Shown here: one piece after another, positions 37,386 to 45,244 of the stretch | How the letters are laid out: every line of letters begins with the position of its first letter | Numbering within the stretch: the stretch's first letter is position 1 | Assembly (NCBI RefSeq): GCF_947169445.1 | Contig: NZ_CAMVPU010000020.1 | Span: 3,828 to 67,827, forward strand | DNA from: an uncultured Butyrivibrio sp. | Lineage (GTDB): Bacteria > Bacillota > Clostridia > Lachnospirales > Lachnospiraceae | Direction: 5' to 3' | Length of the DNA stretch: 64,000 bases | Notes under the pieces: generated by a model | Seen by the model: only the letters and a program-made list of their open reading frames with translations | Told to the model about the DNA's origin: nothing | Database searches by the model: none | Translations under genes and position numbers: made by a program

Positions 37386-39154
37386 TCTCTATAGCATATC
37401 TTATTTTTTCCGCTTCCCTTTGCTTCATACAGCGCCTCATCTGCTCTGCGGAAAATATCATCTGCGCTGTCATTCTTGGTAAACGCTGTCAGTCCCATTG
37501 ACACTGATACCGGACCAACAGTCTCAAACTCAGCCTTAGAAATCTGAACTCTTACTTCATCCATGTATTTAACAGCTTCTTCAAGGCTCATGCGAGGCAG
37601 CATAAAGAGGAATTCCTCACCGCCCCAACGGCCGATCATGGCATGACTAATCTTGGTAACATGCTCTTTTAACGCATTGCTGACCTGTACCAGCACAACA
37701 TCACCCTCTGCATGACCATAGGTGTCATTTATAGACTTGAAATCATCAATATCAACGATTCCAAGAACAATATCAAAATTAAGCACTTTATAATGTTCAA
37801 CAGCACCTCTGGCAAACTTATCAATAACTCGTCTGTTATTAAGGCCTGTAAGTGCATCAGTATCAGCCATCTGCTGCAATTCCTCATTGGCAGCCCTAAG
37901 TTCTGAAGAAGTAACATTTATGAAATTGGCAAGCCTTCTGACCATGGAAATCTGACCATGCATTTTCTGCTCTTCCGACATTTCAATCTTTTTATCACCA
38001 TTTCCGGTTGGCTGAGCCTTGGCATGTCCACCTTCTCTCATACTGATGGCAATAAGCGTAACATGATGTTCTATGAGGTAATCATCCATCCTCATGATCT
38101 CGCCGCTTGAATAAAAGCCACTGACAGGAGCAATCTTACTAAATGGCCCTGTCTCCTTATTGATCAGGTACTTCCAGTAAATACGTCTAACGCCACAGGA
38201 ATACAGAAAAATAGCCTGAGGAGCAAACTCTCTTACGTGCTCTGTTAGTTCTTCAACATCACCCTTTATCACATCGGGATCACCATAGGAAAGGTTAACA
38301 GTGGTCCCCTTGTTAATATCGGCAGCAAGGTTTATGGAGCCATCCTCTGCATTTCTTGAAAAAGGAAGACGCAACACCTGATTGCCATGTTGAATGGACA
38401 TCAGCGGAAACTCCACAACATTGGAAAAGAAATCCTCATCCTCCTGAATATCCAGATACTTGGCATAAATCTGTGCAGGAGGAATGTTATCAAGTTCGTA
38501 AAGGCGCTTACCTTCTATTCTAGTGGCTATAAAATTCTTACCAAGGGGCTTCCAGCCTATGGCATGTTCTATATCAACTGCAAAATCTTTACCACAATAG
38601 GTAACAAGTGCTACACCCGCATGGCTAATACTGTCCTCGTTAAGAACACTTGAATAGTTTTCATCGATAAGAACATTGGCACTGCCACCACCAAAGATCC
38701 GGACACTACTTTTACATTTCTCAACCTCATCTAATACCTTATGAGAATTAATAGTCTTTAGTGTAATAAGAATTTCGGCAGCAACAATATCAGCTGTTTC
38801 GTCGATTATATTCTTGATTTCCCGGCCAAGATCTGTCTCTCCATCAGCCTTGCAGTCAAAGAGATGTACACTAGTATCTGTTGATTCAAAAACAGACACG
38901 GCCATAACCAGGCCGTATTCAGCAAGATGCCCGTCGCAGATGTCACCATTGGTGCTGGTTCCGACTATATGAGCATCAGGATACATCTCACGTATAGTCT
39001 TCTGAACCTGTCCAAGCTGCTCATCATTAAATACTATCGAATACAAGTGAAACAGAATTGATTTATATGAATGAGTCTGGGTATATTGGCCTATTTCTTC
39101 AAACGCCAATGCAACCTCATTTGCTCTAGTAAACTCATAATTAAACTGCTTCAT
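37382..39154 (-). CDS. FIST-domain diguanylate cyclase
   Basis: The 590-residue soluble protein has FIST_N and FIST_C sensory domains (about 1-380), a short coiled linker (about 385-430) and a GGDEF domain (about 432-590) with an intact active site RWGGEEF and DADALTGLNNR at its start. FIST domains are thought to bind small ligands such as amino acids. It is one of few proteins here likely to make c-di-GMP. It overlaps the TRIC gene. Confidence 0.9.
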   Translation of the reverse strand: MKQFNYEFTRANEVALAFEEIGQYTQTHSYKSILFHLYSIVFNDEQLGQVQKTIREMYPDAHIVGTSTNGDICDGHLAEYGLVMAVSVFESTDTSVHLFDCKADGETDLGREIKNIIDETADIVAAEILITLKTINSHKVLDEVEKCKSSVRIFGGGSANVLIDENYSSVLNEDSISHAGVALVTYCGKDFAVDIEHAIGWKPLGKNFIATRIEGKRLYELDNIPPAQIYAKYLDIQEDEDFFSNVVEFPLMSIQHGNQVLRLPFSRNAEDGSINLAADINKGTTVNLSYGDPDVIKGDVEELTEHVREFAPQAIFLYSCGVRRIYWKYLINKETGPFSKIAPVSGFYSSGEIMRMDDYLIEHHVTLIAISMREGGHAKAQPTGNGDKKIEMSEEQKMHGQISMVRRLANFINVTSSELRAANEELQQMADTDALTGLNNRRVIDKFARGAVEHYKVLNFDIVLGIVDIDDFKSINDTYGHAEGDVVLVQVSNALKEHVTKISHAMIGRWGGEEFLFMLPRMSLEEAVKYMDEVRVQISKAEFETVGPVSVSMGLTAFTKNDSADDIFRRADEALYEAKGSGKNKICYRE

Positions 39155-39208
39155 ATAATAACCTCAAAAGCCCCAGATACATGGGCTCCATACATACCCT
39201 CATAAAAT

Positions 39209-39673
39209 TTAATACTTAGCCATTAATCTTTTTAAGAATATTGGCTGAAAAACAAAAATCAACACATATCCTACTATAAAACAGATAAAAATGGAAGAAA
39301 AAAACATCGAAGAAAGATTAAGCTGTGCCATACCGCCTGACTGCTTCATTGCCATCTGATATGCAAGAAATACCATGGAAAAAGTCATGATTGGTGTGTA
39401 AATAAGATCAGAAATGAAGCTACTAAAAAATCTTTCCGGAATTGTCCCCTGTTTAAGTCCCAGTTTTCCTGACAAAAAGGCGGTAAGCTTCCCCATCGGA
39501 ATCAAAAAGCCAATGAGTATACTGATGATCATGCTGACAATGACACTGGCGATATACCCGGGAATAGTAAAGTGCCCCGAAGAAAACATTCCAACAAACG
39601 AAAGGCAAAAGCTCATCATAATGCCCATTCTTATGTTCATACCACGGCCAACTTTTTTCATTTTTTCTTCCAT
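39209..39673 (-). CDS. Small integral membrane protein (DUF2798-like)
   Basis: The protein (154 residues from the ATG at 39673, which has GAGAGGG eight bases upstream) has a basic N-terminus and four predicted helices. It resembles small DUF2798-type membrane proteins. A longer form starting 20 codons upstream is possible. It is 54 bp upstream of the FIST-GGDEF gene. Function unknown. Confidence 0.7.
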   Translation of the reverse strand: MEEKMKKVGRGMNIRMGIMMSFCLSFVGMFSSGHFTIPGYIASVIVSMIISILIGFLIPMGKLTAFLSGKLGLKQGTIPERFFSSFISDLIYTPIMTFSMVFLAYQMAMKQSGGMAQLNLSSMFFSSIFICFIVGYVLIFVFQPIFLKRLMAKY

Positions 39674-39791
39674 AAGTTTTTCCCTCTCTATTTCTTGCCC
39701 ATAATCATTAGTTTTCTCAGTTACTATTCCCACCTCAATACCATAAAAACATTATAACATGTAACGCACGTAATTTTTTCATATATCAAAG

Positions 39792-39820
39792 TGGCGGTAC
39801 ATAAAAAAACATGTACCGCC
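39792..39820 (-). terminator. Hairpin downstream of the SDR gene
   Basis: GTGGCGGTACAT pairs with ATGTACCGCCAAC over an 8-base loop, about 45 bp after the SDR stop codon. The following T-run is weak, so termination is probable but not certain. Confidence 0.6.
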
Positions 39821-39865
39821 AACTATAGACCATATTAGTGATTATTTTGTTTCAATTTATAGCTA

Positions 39866-40639
39866 TCACATTGCTGTCCAGCCGCCATCAATAAAGAGAA
39901 TCTGACCTGTTGTATAGGATGAGGCATCAGATGCAAAGTAAAGAACTGCACCGTTGAGTTCTCCTTCTCTTCCGGCACGTCCCATAGGACAATAAGCCTC
40001 AGCCACAGGATCAAAGCCGCCTGTACTAAGGATATCATTAGTCATCTCGCTTCCGAAATAAGCAGGGCCAATTGCATTTACTGTAATGCCTTTCCTAGCC
40101 CATTCTACCGCAAGAGCCTTAGTCAGCATCTTAACACCGCCCTTGGCTGTAGCATATGCAGGAACCTGCCAGGTGTTAGGAGGCATAACCACTTCTGAAT
40201 GAAGAGAGCCCACGTTGATAATCTTACCATAGCCATTTTTTAGCATAACCTTGCCAACTTCTCTAGCTACATAGAATACAGCATCCAGATTAGTTCCCAG
40301 AACATTTCTCCAGGTTTCATCAGAAAGATCTGCTGCAGGCGTTGCATCACCAACTCCGGCATTATTTACCAGAATATCAATCTTGCCATAATACTCTTCA
40401 ACAGCCTGTACCATGCTCTTAATCTCATCAACCTTAAGAACGTCGCACTTAACTGCCAGGCACTTAACCCCTAAGCCTTCAATTTCCTTTTTAACTGCCT
40501 CAAGCTTTTCAACTCTTCTGGCACAGATGGCAATATCTGCCCCCTGCTCAGCAAGAGCCTTAGCAAACTGAACCCCAAGTCCAGATGAAGCTCCTGTTAC
40601 CAGCGCAACCTTCCCCGTCAAATCCAAAAGATTTTTCAT
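39866..40639 (-). CDS. Short-chain dehydrogenase/reductase (gluconate 5-dehydrogenase-like)
   Basis: The 257-residue classical SDR has the nucleotide motif TGASSGLG (about 16-23), NNAG, catalytic Ser in NVGSLHS and the YATAK active-site pair. The sequence style fits sugar-acid dehydrogenases such as gluconate 5-dehydrogenase or KduD, but the substrate is not certain. I chose the ATG at 40639, with GGAGG upstream. A palindrome sits inside its promoter. Confidence 0.88.
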   Translation of the reverse strand: MKNLLDLTGKVALVTGASSGLGVQFAKALAEQGADIAICARRVEKLEAVKKEIEGLGVKCLAVKCDVLKVDEIKSMVQAVEEYYGKIDILVNNAGVGDATPAADLSDETWRNVLGTNLDAVFYVAREVGKVMLKNGYGKIINVGSLHSEVVMPPNTWQVPAYATAKGGVKMLTKALAVEWARKGITVNAIGPAYFGSEMTNDILSTGGFDPVAEAYCPMGRAGREGELNGAVLYFASDASSYTTGQILFIDGGWTAM

Positions 40640-40669
40640 TACGTGCCCTCCATAATTATATTTTACACA

Positions 40670-40699
40670 ATTATATCGCAAAGCGATGCCTTTCGTCAA
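40670..40699 (-). promoter_or_regulatory. SDR promoter with palindromic spacer
   Basis: On the minus strand TTGACG and TATAAT are 18 bp apart. The spacer next to the -10 box holds a perfect palindrome, ATCGC-AAA-GCGAT (40675-40687), in a position typical for a repressor operator. Confidence 0.65.
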
Positions 40700-40737
40700 G
40701 GATTCATCAATATTACGTCAAATATAATGTATCATTT

Positions 40738-40765
40738 TTGATAGAAACGTTGATTTAGGTACAAT
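40738..40765 (+). promoter_or_regulatory. Promoter of the precursor peptide gene
   Basis: TTGATA and TACAAT are separated by 16 bp, with AT-rich sequence upstream. It would start a short leader ending in the strong AGGAGG of the precursor gene. Confidence 0.55.
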
Positions 40766-40829
40766 AAGTTGATAACATTTATATATAAGAATTCGCTTCG
40801 AAAACTAATTTTTTTTAGGAGGAAAACGA

Positions 40830-40973
40830 ATGAAAACATGGATTACACCTGAATTGGTAGAAATGCCGGTAAGTAAGACAGCTGATCCACCCAAGAAGAA
40901 TCCTAATAAGGCAGAATCTGATGGATTTCGGAATGGATATACTACTGTTATCCCGCATGAACACAACAGTTAA
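40830..40973 (+). CDS. Lasso-like RiPP precursor peptide, 47 residues
   Basis: The frame begins at an ATG with TTAGGAGG nine bases upstream and encodes a leader and core peptide. The leader MKTWITPELVEMPVSKTA fits the lasso leader pattern: aromatic at 4, Pro at +3, Leu at +5 and a Thr 13 residues after the aromatic, which would be the penultimate leader residue. The presumed core starts at Asp19, ends in HEHNS and has no Cys. Usual lasso ring acceptors (Asp/Glu at core 7-9) are absent; positions 7-9 are Pro-Asn-Lys, the first acid is Glu at core 11. The cyclase gene follows 60 bp downstream. Confidence 0.72.
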   Translation: MKTWITPELVEMPVSKTADPPKKNPNKAESDGFRNGYTTVIPHEHNS

Positions 40974-40989
40974 TCAGATCAATACTAAA

Positions 40990-41025
40990 GGCCTTGCTAT
41001 TTTTTATGGCAAGGCCAATTTTTTT
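40990..41025 (+). terminator. Attenuator-like terminator between precursor and cyclase genes
   Basis: GGCCTTGC pairs with GCAAGGCC (extendable by ATA/TAT), followed by AATTTTTTT. It lies 17 bp after the precursor stop and ends nine bases before the cyclase start. Partial readthrough would give much precursor mRNA and little enzyme mRNA. Confidence 0.88.
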
Positions 41026-41033
41026 GAGGCAAT

Positions 41034-42944
41034 ATGAGCGGAATATTTGGCATTTTTAATACTGATAATATAAATGAAAAAAATATAGATATCTCTCCAC
41101 TTAGCAAATGGAACAGTTTTTATGGTGAGGAAAAAGGTGATATATTCACCAGGCAGCACATATCCTTAGGTTGTTTTATTAAGTCTTTTTCCGATGATCA
41201 TTTACAAAAAACATCTGTGATAGAAGAAAAAGACTCCCATGCTGTTATAGATGCTCTCCTATATAATCGAGACGAATTAATAAAAAAATGCGGTGTTCCG
41301 AATTCCACCAGCGATGCAAAGCTTCTTCTTGATTGTATCGAAAAATTTGGAATAGATATTCTACAGGAAGTAAATGGGGATTTCAGCGGCGCAATATACA
41401 ATGGCAAAGAGAATACATTACTGCTTTTCAGAGACCACATGGGAATCAGACCCTTGTACTACTACCACTCTGAAGATATAGTTGTCTTTTCTACAGATCT
41501 ACGTGGTATTACTGCCCTCCCAATAGTTGATGCATCTATAAGTGAGGATTGGATTAGCGATACACTCCTTGGTTACTCTAACTATACTCTGGATGATACT
41601 CCATATAAGAACATAAATCTCGTATCTCCGGCATCCTATATGATGTTCTCAATCAAAGATAACAAAATCCATGTATTAACGCAAAAATATTGGAAACTGG
41701 GAAGTAAAAAAATACATTTATCTTCAGATACCGAATATCAGCAGAAGCTCAAAGAACTTATAACTGATTCTGTAAACCGCAGATTAAACGCGGTATCAGG
41801 CCCGGTAGGAGCAGAACTATCAGGTGGTCTTGACTCCAGCTTAATCGATATTTTGATCAATCGTTCAGGAAGAGAAGGTATTTATTTATCCTGGTCCTAT
41901 AACCCTTCAGATTATCCTTATGTAAAAAATGATGAGCGAGTAGTCATATCAGATATTTGTGAACAGGAAAATATAAAATGTAATTATCTGGGCGTTGGAG
42001 GAAAAGAAATACCTGATATCACAAAAAGATTTTCTGATTTTGGAATGTCCGTCTCAATAAACGAACCTGAGTATTTTAGATTTGCTTTTCCATTTTATGC
42101 TAATACCTATGCTCTTCACAATTCCGCCCTATATGTCAAAGAAAAAGGTGCAAAGGTTATGTTCACAGGCCATGGTGGAGACGAAGGCGTAAGCCATAGA
42201 TGTGCCCCTTACGAAATGTATCACCATCATGAATATCTGCATTACCTAATGCATTTTTGGAATTCAACAAAAGGCAGGAAACTACGCATCTCAAGAACAC
42301 TGGTACGTTCATGCCGATATATAAAATATTACTATGAAGCCACCCATACTATATATCGTAATCATCCTGCCTGCACTGATTTTATTAATCCAGACTTTTC
42401 CTATTCACATACTGCCGAAGATCCTTATATTCTAGAATTCGGTTATGACCCTATCTCATATATAGAAAATGGCGGTAGTCGCAACAGATTAGAAAACATT
42501 GCTCTAGTCGAAGCCAATACAGGAATACGCTATATAGTACCTTACCTGGACTATCGTGTAATCGACTTTGCTGTTTCGATTCCAAGATATTTGTATTTAA
42601 ACGGGGATACCAACAGATATATATTCAGAGAAGCATTCAAGGATATTATGCCCAATTCCCTATATTCAATGTTCAGCAAGGCAGATTATAGCTTTACCAG
42701 TGCACCTGAAGATCCTGATTATTATAAAAAATTTGCCCAGCAAAAAACTGAAATTGTCAAAAAGCTCAACCGCAACTTCTGGACAAAGTATTTGAATTTT
42801 AATGAAGTAGATAAATATGCTTCAAGTGGAATTCCAACGGAAGATGTAATTGATGATGAGATAGACAAAATCCAGCCACTGGATCAGCTGGCCCTTGCAC
42901 AAAACATGGTAGAAAAATCCAGAGAATATACTGCTACTAAGTAG
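41034..42944 (+). CDS. Asparagine synthetase-like lasso cyclase (C protein) homologue
   Basis: The 636-residue protein has an N-terminal class II glutaminase-like domain (about 1-210, with RDHMGIRPLYYY) and an ATP-pyrophosphatase synthetase domain (PP-loop AELSGGLDSS, about 261-270; GHGGDEG; DYRVIDFAVS). Position 2 is Ser (MSGIFG) where true asparagine synthetases have the Cys nucleophile, so it cannot use glutamine normally. This loss is typical of lasso peptide macrolactam synthetases, which adenylate a side-chain carboxylate and join it to an amine. The precursor peptide gene lies directly upstream. No B1/B2 leader peptidase or exporter gene is adjacent. The ribosome site (GAGG at four bases) is poor. 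Confidence 0.82.
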   Translation: MSGIFGIFNTDNINEKNIDISPLSKWNSFYGEEKGDIFTRQHISLGCFIKSFSDDHLQKTSVIEEKDSHAVIDALLYNRDELIKKCGVPNSTSDAKLLLDCIEKFGIDILQEVNGDFSGAIYNGKENTLLLFRDHMGIRPLYYYHSEDIVVFSTDLRGITALPIVDASISEDWISDTLLGYSNYTLDDTPYKNINLVSPASYMMFSIKDNKIHVLTQKYWKLGSKKIHLSSDTEYQQKLKELITDSVNRRLNAVSGPVGAELSGGLDSSLIDILINRSGREGIYLSWSYNPSDYPYVKNDERVVISDICEQENIKCNYLGVGGKEIPDITKRFSDFGMSVSINEPEYFRFAFPFYANTYALHNSALYVKEKGAKVMFTGHGGDEGVSHRCAPYEMYHHHEYLHYLMHFWNSTKGRKLRISRTLVRSCRYIKYYYEATHTIYRNHPACTDFINPDFSYSHTAEDPYILEFGYDPISYIENGGSRNRLENIALVEANTGIRYIVPYLDYRVIDFAVSIPRYLYLNGDTNRYIFREAFKDIMPNSLYSMFSKADYSFTSAPEDPDYYKKFAQQKTEIVKKLNRNFWTKYLNFNEVDKYASSGIPTEDVIDDEIDKIQPLDQLALAQNMVEKSREYTATK

Positions 42945-42949
42945 GACAT

Positions 42950-42986
42950 GCATGACGCGACATAATAAAAGATTGTCGCGTCATGC
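42950..42986. terminator. Hairpin between the cyclase and FKBP genes
   Basis: A perfect 13-bp stem (GCATGACGCGACA with TGTCGCGTCATGC, loop of 11) lies between the convergent genes. The T-run is absent on plus and weak on minus, but the stem is very stable. Confidence 0.7.
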
Positions 42987-42995
42987 TACCATTTG

Positions 42996-43931
42996 TTACT
43001 TCACTTCAACAAGTTCAATCTTGAAGTTGAGTTCTTTGCCTGCCATCTCGTGGTTGGCATCAAAGGTAATTGTAGTTTCTGTCTTGTCTGTTATTACAAC
43101 CGGAACAGGTCTTCCATACATATCCTGAAGATAAACATGCTGTCCAACACTGACTTCCTCAGCTCCTGGAAGCTCGGAAATCTGAAGTGTAATAATCTGC
43201 TCAGGATCTCTTTCTCCATATGCTTCTGATGGATCAAGGTGAATATCAATGATATCACCAACATTCATTGTTGCAACTGCTTTATCAAAACCGTGGATCA
43301 TCATTCCTGCACCACATACAAACTCAAGTGGCTCTCCCCTGTCATAGGAAGAATCAAATTTTGTACCATCATTAAAGGTTCCTGTATAGTGTGTACGGCA
43401 GGTCTTGCCAATGTTTGGTCCCTCGAAATCAGGTTCGTAGTGACATCCATGGCATCCGCCGCAGCCACCTGCGCAGCCTTCTTCATCATCACCGCAGCTG
43501 CCGCATCCCTCTTCTTCATCGTGACATCCACCACAGCCGCCTTCATCATGGCCACCGCAGGAATGACCATCCTCATGATCACCACAGGTATGACCTTCTC
43601 CATGATGATCACAGTTAACTCCTGCGCTCTCAAGCTCGCCCTTAAGGAAGCTTTCAACTACCTCATCGCAATCTCCTGCAGCTCCTGAACATATCTCTAT
43701 ACCATTTTCAGAAAGAGCAGCCTGTGCTCCTCCACCGATTCCACCACAGATAAGAACATCAATGTCTTTTCCACCAAGAAGACCAGCAAGAGCTCCATGT
43801 CCCTGTCCATCTGAACCGATTATTTCAGATGAAACTACCTTACCATCTTCTACATTGTAGATCTTGAAATTCTCTGTATGTCCAAAGTGCTGAAAAACAT
43901 TACCATTTTCATATGTTACTGCAATTCTCAT
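42996..43931 (-). CDS. NifX/NafY-type domain fused to SlyD-like FKBP through a Cys/His-rich linker
   Basis: The 311-residue protein has three parts. Residues 1-105 are a dinitrogenase iron-molybdenum cofactor (NifX/NafY/NifB C-terminal) domain (MRIAVTYENGNVFQHFGHTENF, DVLICGGIGGGAQAAL). Residues about 106-168 are rich in Cys, His, Gly, Asp and Glu (repeats such as GGCGGCH, GCGSCGDDEEGC). Residues about 170-311 are an FKBP prolyl isomerase of the SlyD type with an IF-domain insertion (HYTGTFNDGTKFDSS, DPSEAYGERDPEQ, then the ANHEMAGKELNF end). SlyD proteins bind nickel and assist metalloenzyme maturation. I chose the ATG at 43931, with AGGAAAC upstream. The cytosolic protein is likely a metal-cluster chaperone; no nitrogenase genes are nearby. 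Confidence 0.88.
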   Translation of the reverse strand: MRIAVTYENGNVFQHFGHTENFKIYNVEDGKVVSSEIIGSDGQGHGALAGLLGGKDIDVLICGGIGGGAQAALSENGIEICSGAAGDCDEVVESFLKGELESAGVNCDHHGEGHTCGDHEDGHSCGGHDEGGCGGCHDEEEGCGSCGDDEEGCAGGCGGCHGCHYEPDFEGPNIGKTCRTHYTGTFNDGTKFDSSYDRGEPLEFVCGAGMMIHGFDKAVATMNVGDIIDIHLDPSEAYGERDPEQIITLQISELPGAEEVSVGQHVYLQDMYGRPVPVVITDKTETTITFDANHEMAGKELNFKIELVEVK

Positions 43932-44060
43932 AATTCTGTTTCCTTTCTTATTTAAAACAACTAGCAAATATTATCATAAATATGTAGATGAAACAAGAAT
44001 GTATATGTTAGAATCTTGTCTGTTGGGATTTTTACACTATTTATAGGGAGAGTATGAAAA

Positions 44061-45140
44061 ATGAAAGAGTTTTTAAAACGCAAAGACATTGAAATATCTT
44101 TGAAGCGCTACGGTATTGACGCGCTGGGGGCAATGGCGCAGGGTCTTTTTTGTTCCCTTCTGATCGGAACGATCATCAATACCATCGGAACACAGTTTAA
44201 GATTCCTTTTTTAATGACAACAGTTGCTACTATAGCAGGCACAGAGTATACAGTTGGTGGCCTGGCAACAGCTATGAGCGGACCTGCAATGGCAGTCGCT
44301 ATCGGATATGCACTTAAATGCCCACCACTTGTTCTTTTTTCCATGATCACAGTTGGTTTTGCAGCTAATGCACTTGGCGGAGCAGGCGGCCCTTTGGCTG
44401 TTTTATTTGTAGCAATTCTTGCAGCCGAGTTTGGTAAGGCTGTTTCCAAGGAAACCAAGGTAGATATTCTGGTCACACCTCTGGTAACAATCGGAGTCGG
44501 TATTTTCTTTTCCTGGCTTATTGCACCATCTCTTGGAAAAGCAGCCATGTGGGTCGGCGACGTTATTATGAAGGCTACAGAACTTCATCCGTTCTTTATG
44601 GGAATTATAGTATCCGTTCTGGTTGGAATGGCACTTACACTTCCTATTTCTTCTGCAGCCATTTGTGCTGCCCTTGGACTTACAGGACTTGCAGGCGGTG
44701 CCGCAGTGGCTGGATGCTGTGCACAGATGATAGGCTTTGCAGTTATTTCATTTAGAGAGAATAAATGGGGCGGCCTTGTTTCTCAGGGAATTGGTACATC
44801 TATGCTTCAGATGGGTAACATCATCAGAAACCCAAGAATCTGGATTGCACCTACTCTTGCTTCTGCAGTTACAGGACCTATTGCAACCTGTCTTTTCAAG
44901 CTTCAGATGAACGGTGCACCTGTTTCATCCGGAATGGGTACCTGCGGTCTCGTTGGACAGATCGGTGTCTACACAGGCTGGGTTAATGATGTAGCTTCCG
45001 GTGCAAAAAGCACTATTACTGCCTTTGACTGGATTGGACTTATTGCCATTTCTTTTGTTCTTCCTGCTATTTTTGCACTTATATTTGATTCAGTCGCAAG
45101 AAAGCTTGGTTGGGTAAAAGAAGGCGATATGAAGCTGTAA
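44061..45140 (+). CDS. PTS system IIC-like membrane protein (EIIC_2 family)
   Basis: The 359-residue protein has about ten helices with the glycine/alanine-rich segments of the PTS_EIIC_2 family (GLFCSLLIGTIINTIGTQF, LGGAGGPLAVLFVAILAAE, NGAPVSSGMGTCGLVG). No IIA or IIB gene lies near it, so phosphotransfer-coupled transport is uncertain and the sugar is unknown. GGGAGAG precedes the start. It is a single gene ending at a hairpin. Confidence 0.85.
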   Translation: MKEFLKRKDIEISLKRYGIDALGAMAQGLFCSLLIGTIINTIGTQFKIPFLMTTVATIAGTEYTVGGLATAMSGPAMAVAIGYALKCPPLVLFSMITVGFAANALGGAGGPLAVLFVAILAAEFGKAVSKETKVDILVTPLVTIGVGIFFSWLIAPSLGKAAMWVGDVIMKATELHPFFMGIIVSVLVGMALTLPISSAAICAALGLTGLAGGAAVAGCCAQMIGFAVISFRENKWGGLVSQGIGTSMLQMGNIIRNPRIWIAPTLASAVTGPIATCLFKLQMNGAPVSSGMGTCGLVGQIGVYTGWVNDVASGAKSTITAFDWIGLIAISFVLPAIFALIFDSVARKLGWVKEGDMKL

Positions 45141-45171
45141 TATTTCTACCAATATATAAAACAAAACTAAT

Positions 45172-45206
45172 ATGGCGCGGCATAACCTATGTCGCGCCAT
45201 TTCTCT
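45172..45206 (+). terminator. Terminator of the PTS IIC-like gene
   Basis: ATGGCGCGGCATA pairs with TATGTCGCGCCAT around a 3-base loop, followed by TTCTCT. It lies about 30 bp after the stop codon. Confidence 0.75.
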
Positions 45207-45244
45207 AATTTATCATCTTCTTGAAATCTTCAAGCTCAATTATT

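Noticed and set aside
40830..40973. Canonical lasso peptide with a 7-9 residue ring
   Set aside because: The predicted core has no Asp or Glu at positions 7-9, so the canonical ring cannot be drawn with the start set by the leader Thr.
43239..43688. Plus-strand frame of 149 codons inside the NifX-FKBP gene
   Set aside because: It is antisense to a strongly supported gene, and its Ala/Thr-rich content is the mirror of the Cys/His-rich linker.
45207..45244. Possible frameshifted C-terminal extension of the HD-GYP protein
   Set aside because: Another frame is open for about 15 codons past the stop, but the length is too short to prove a frameshift.
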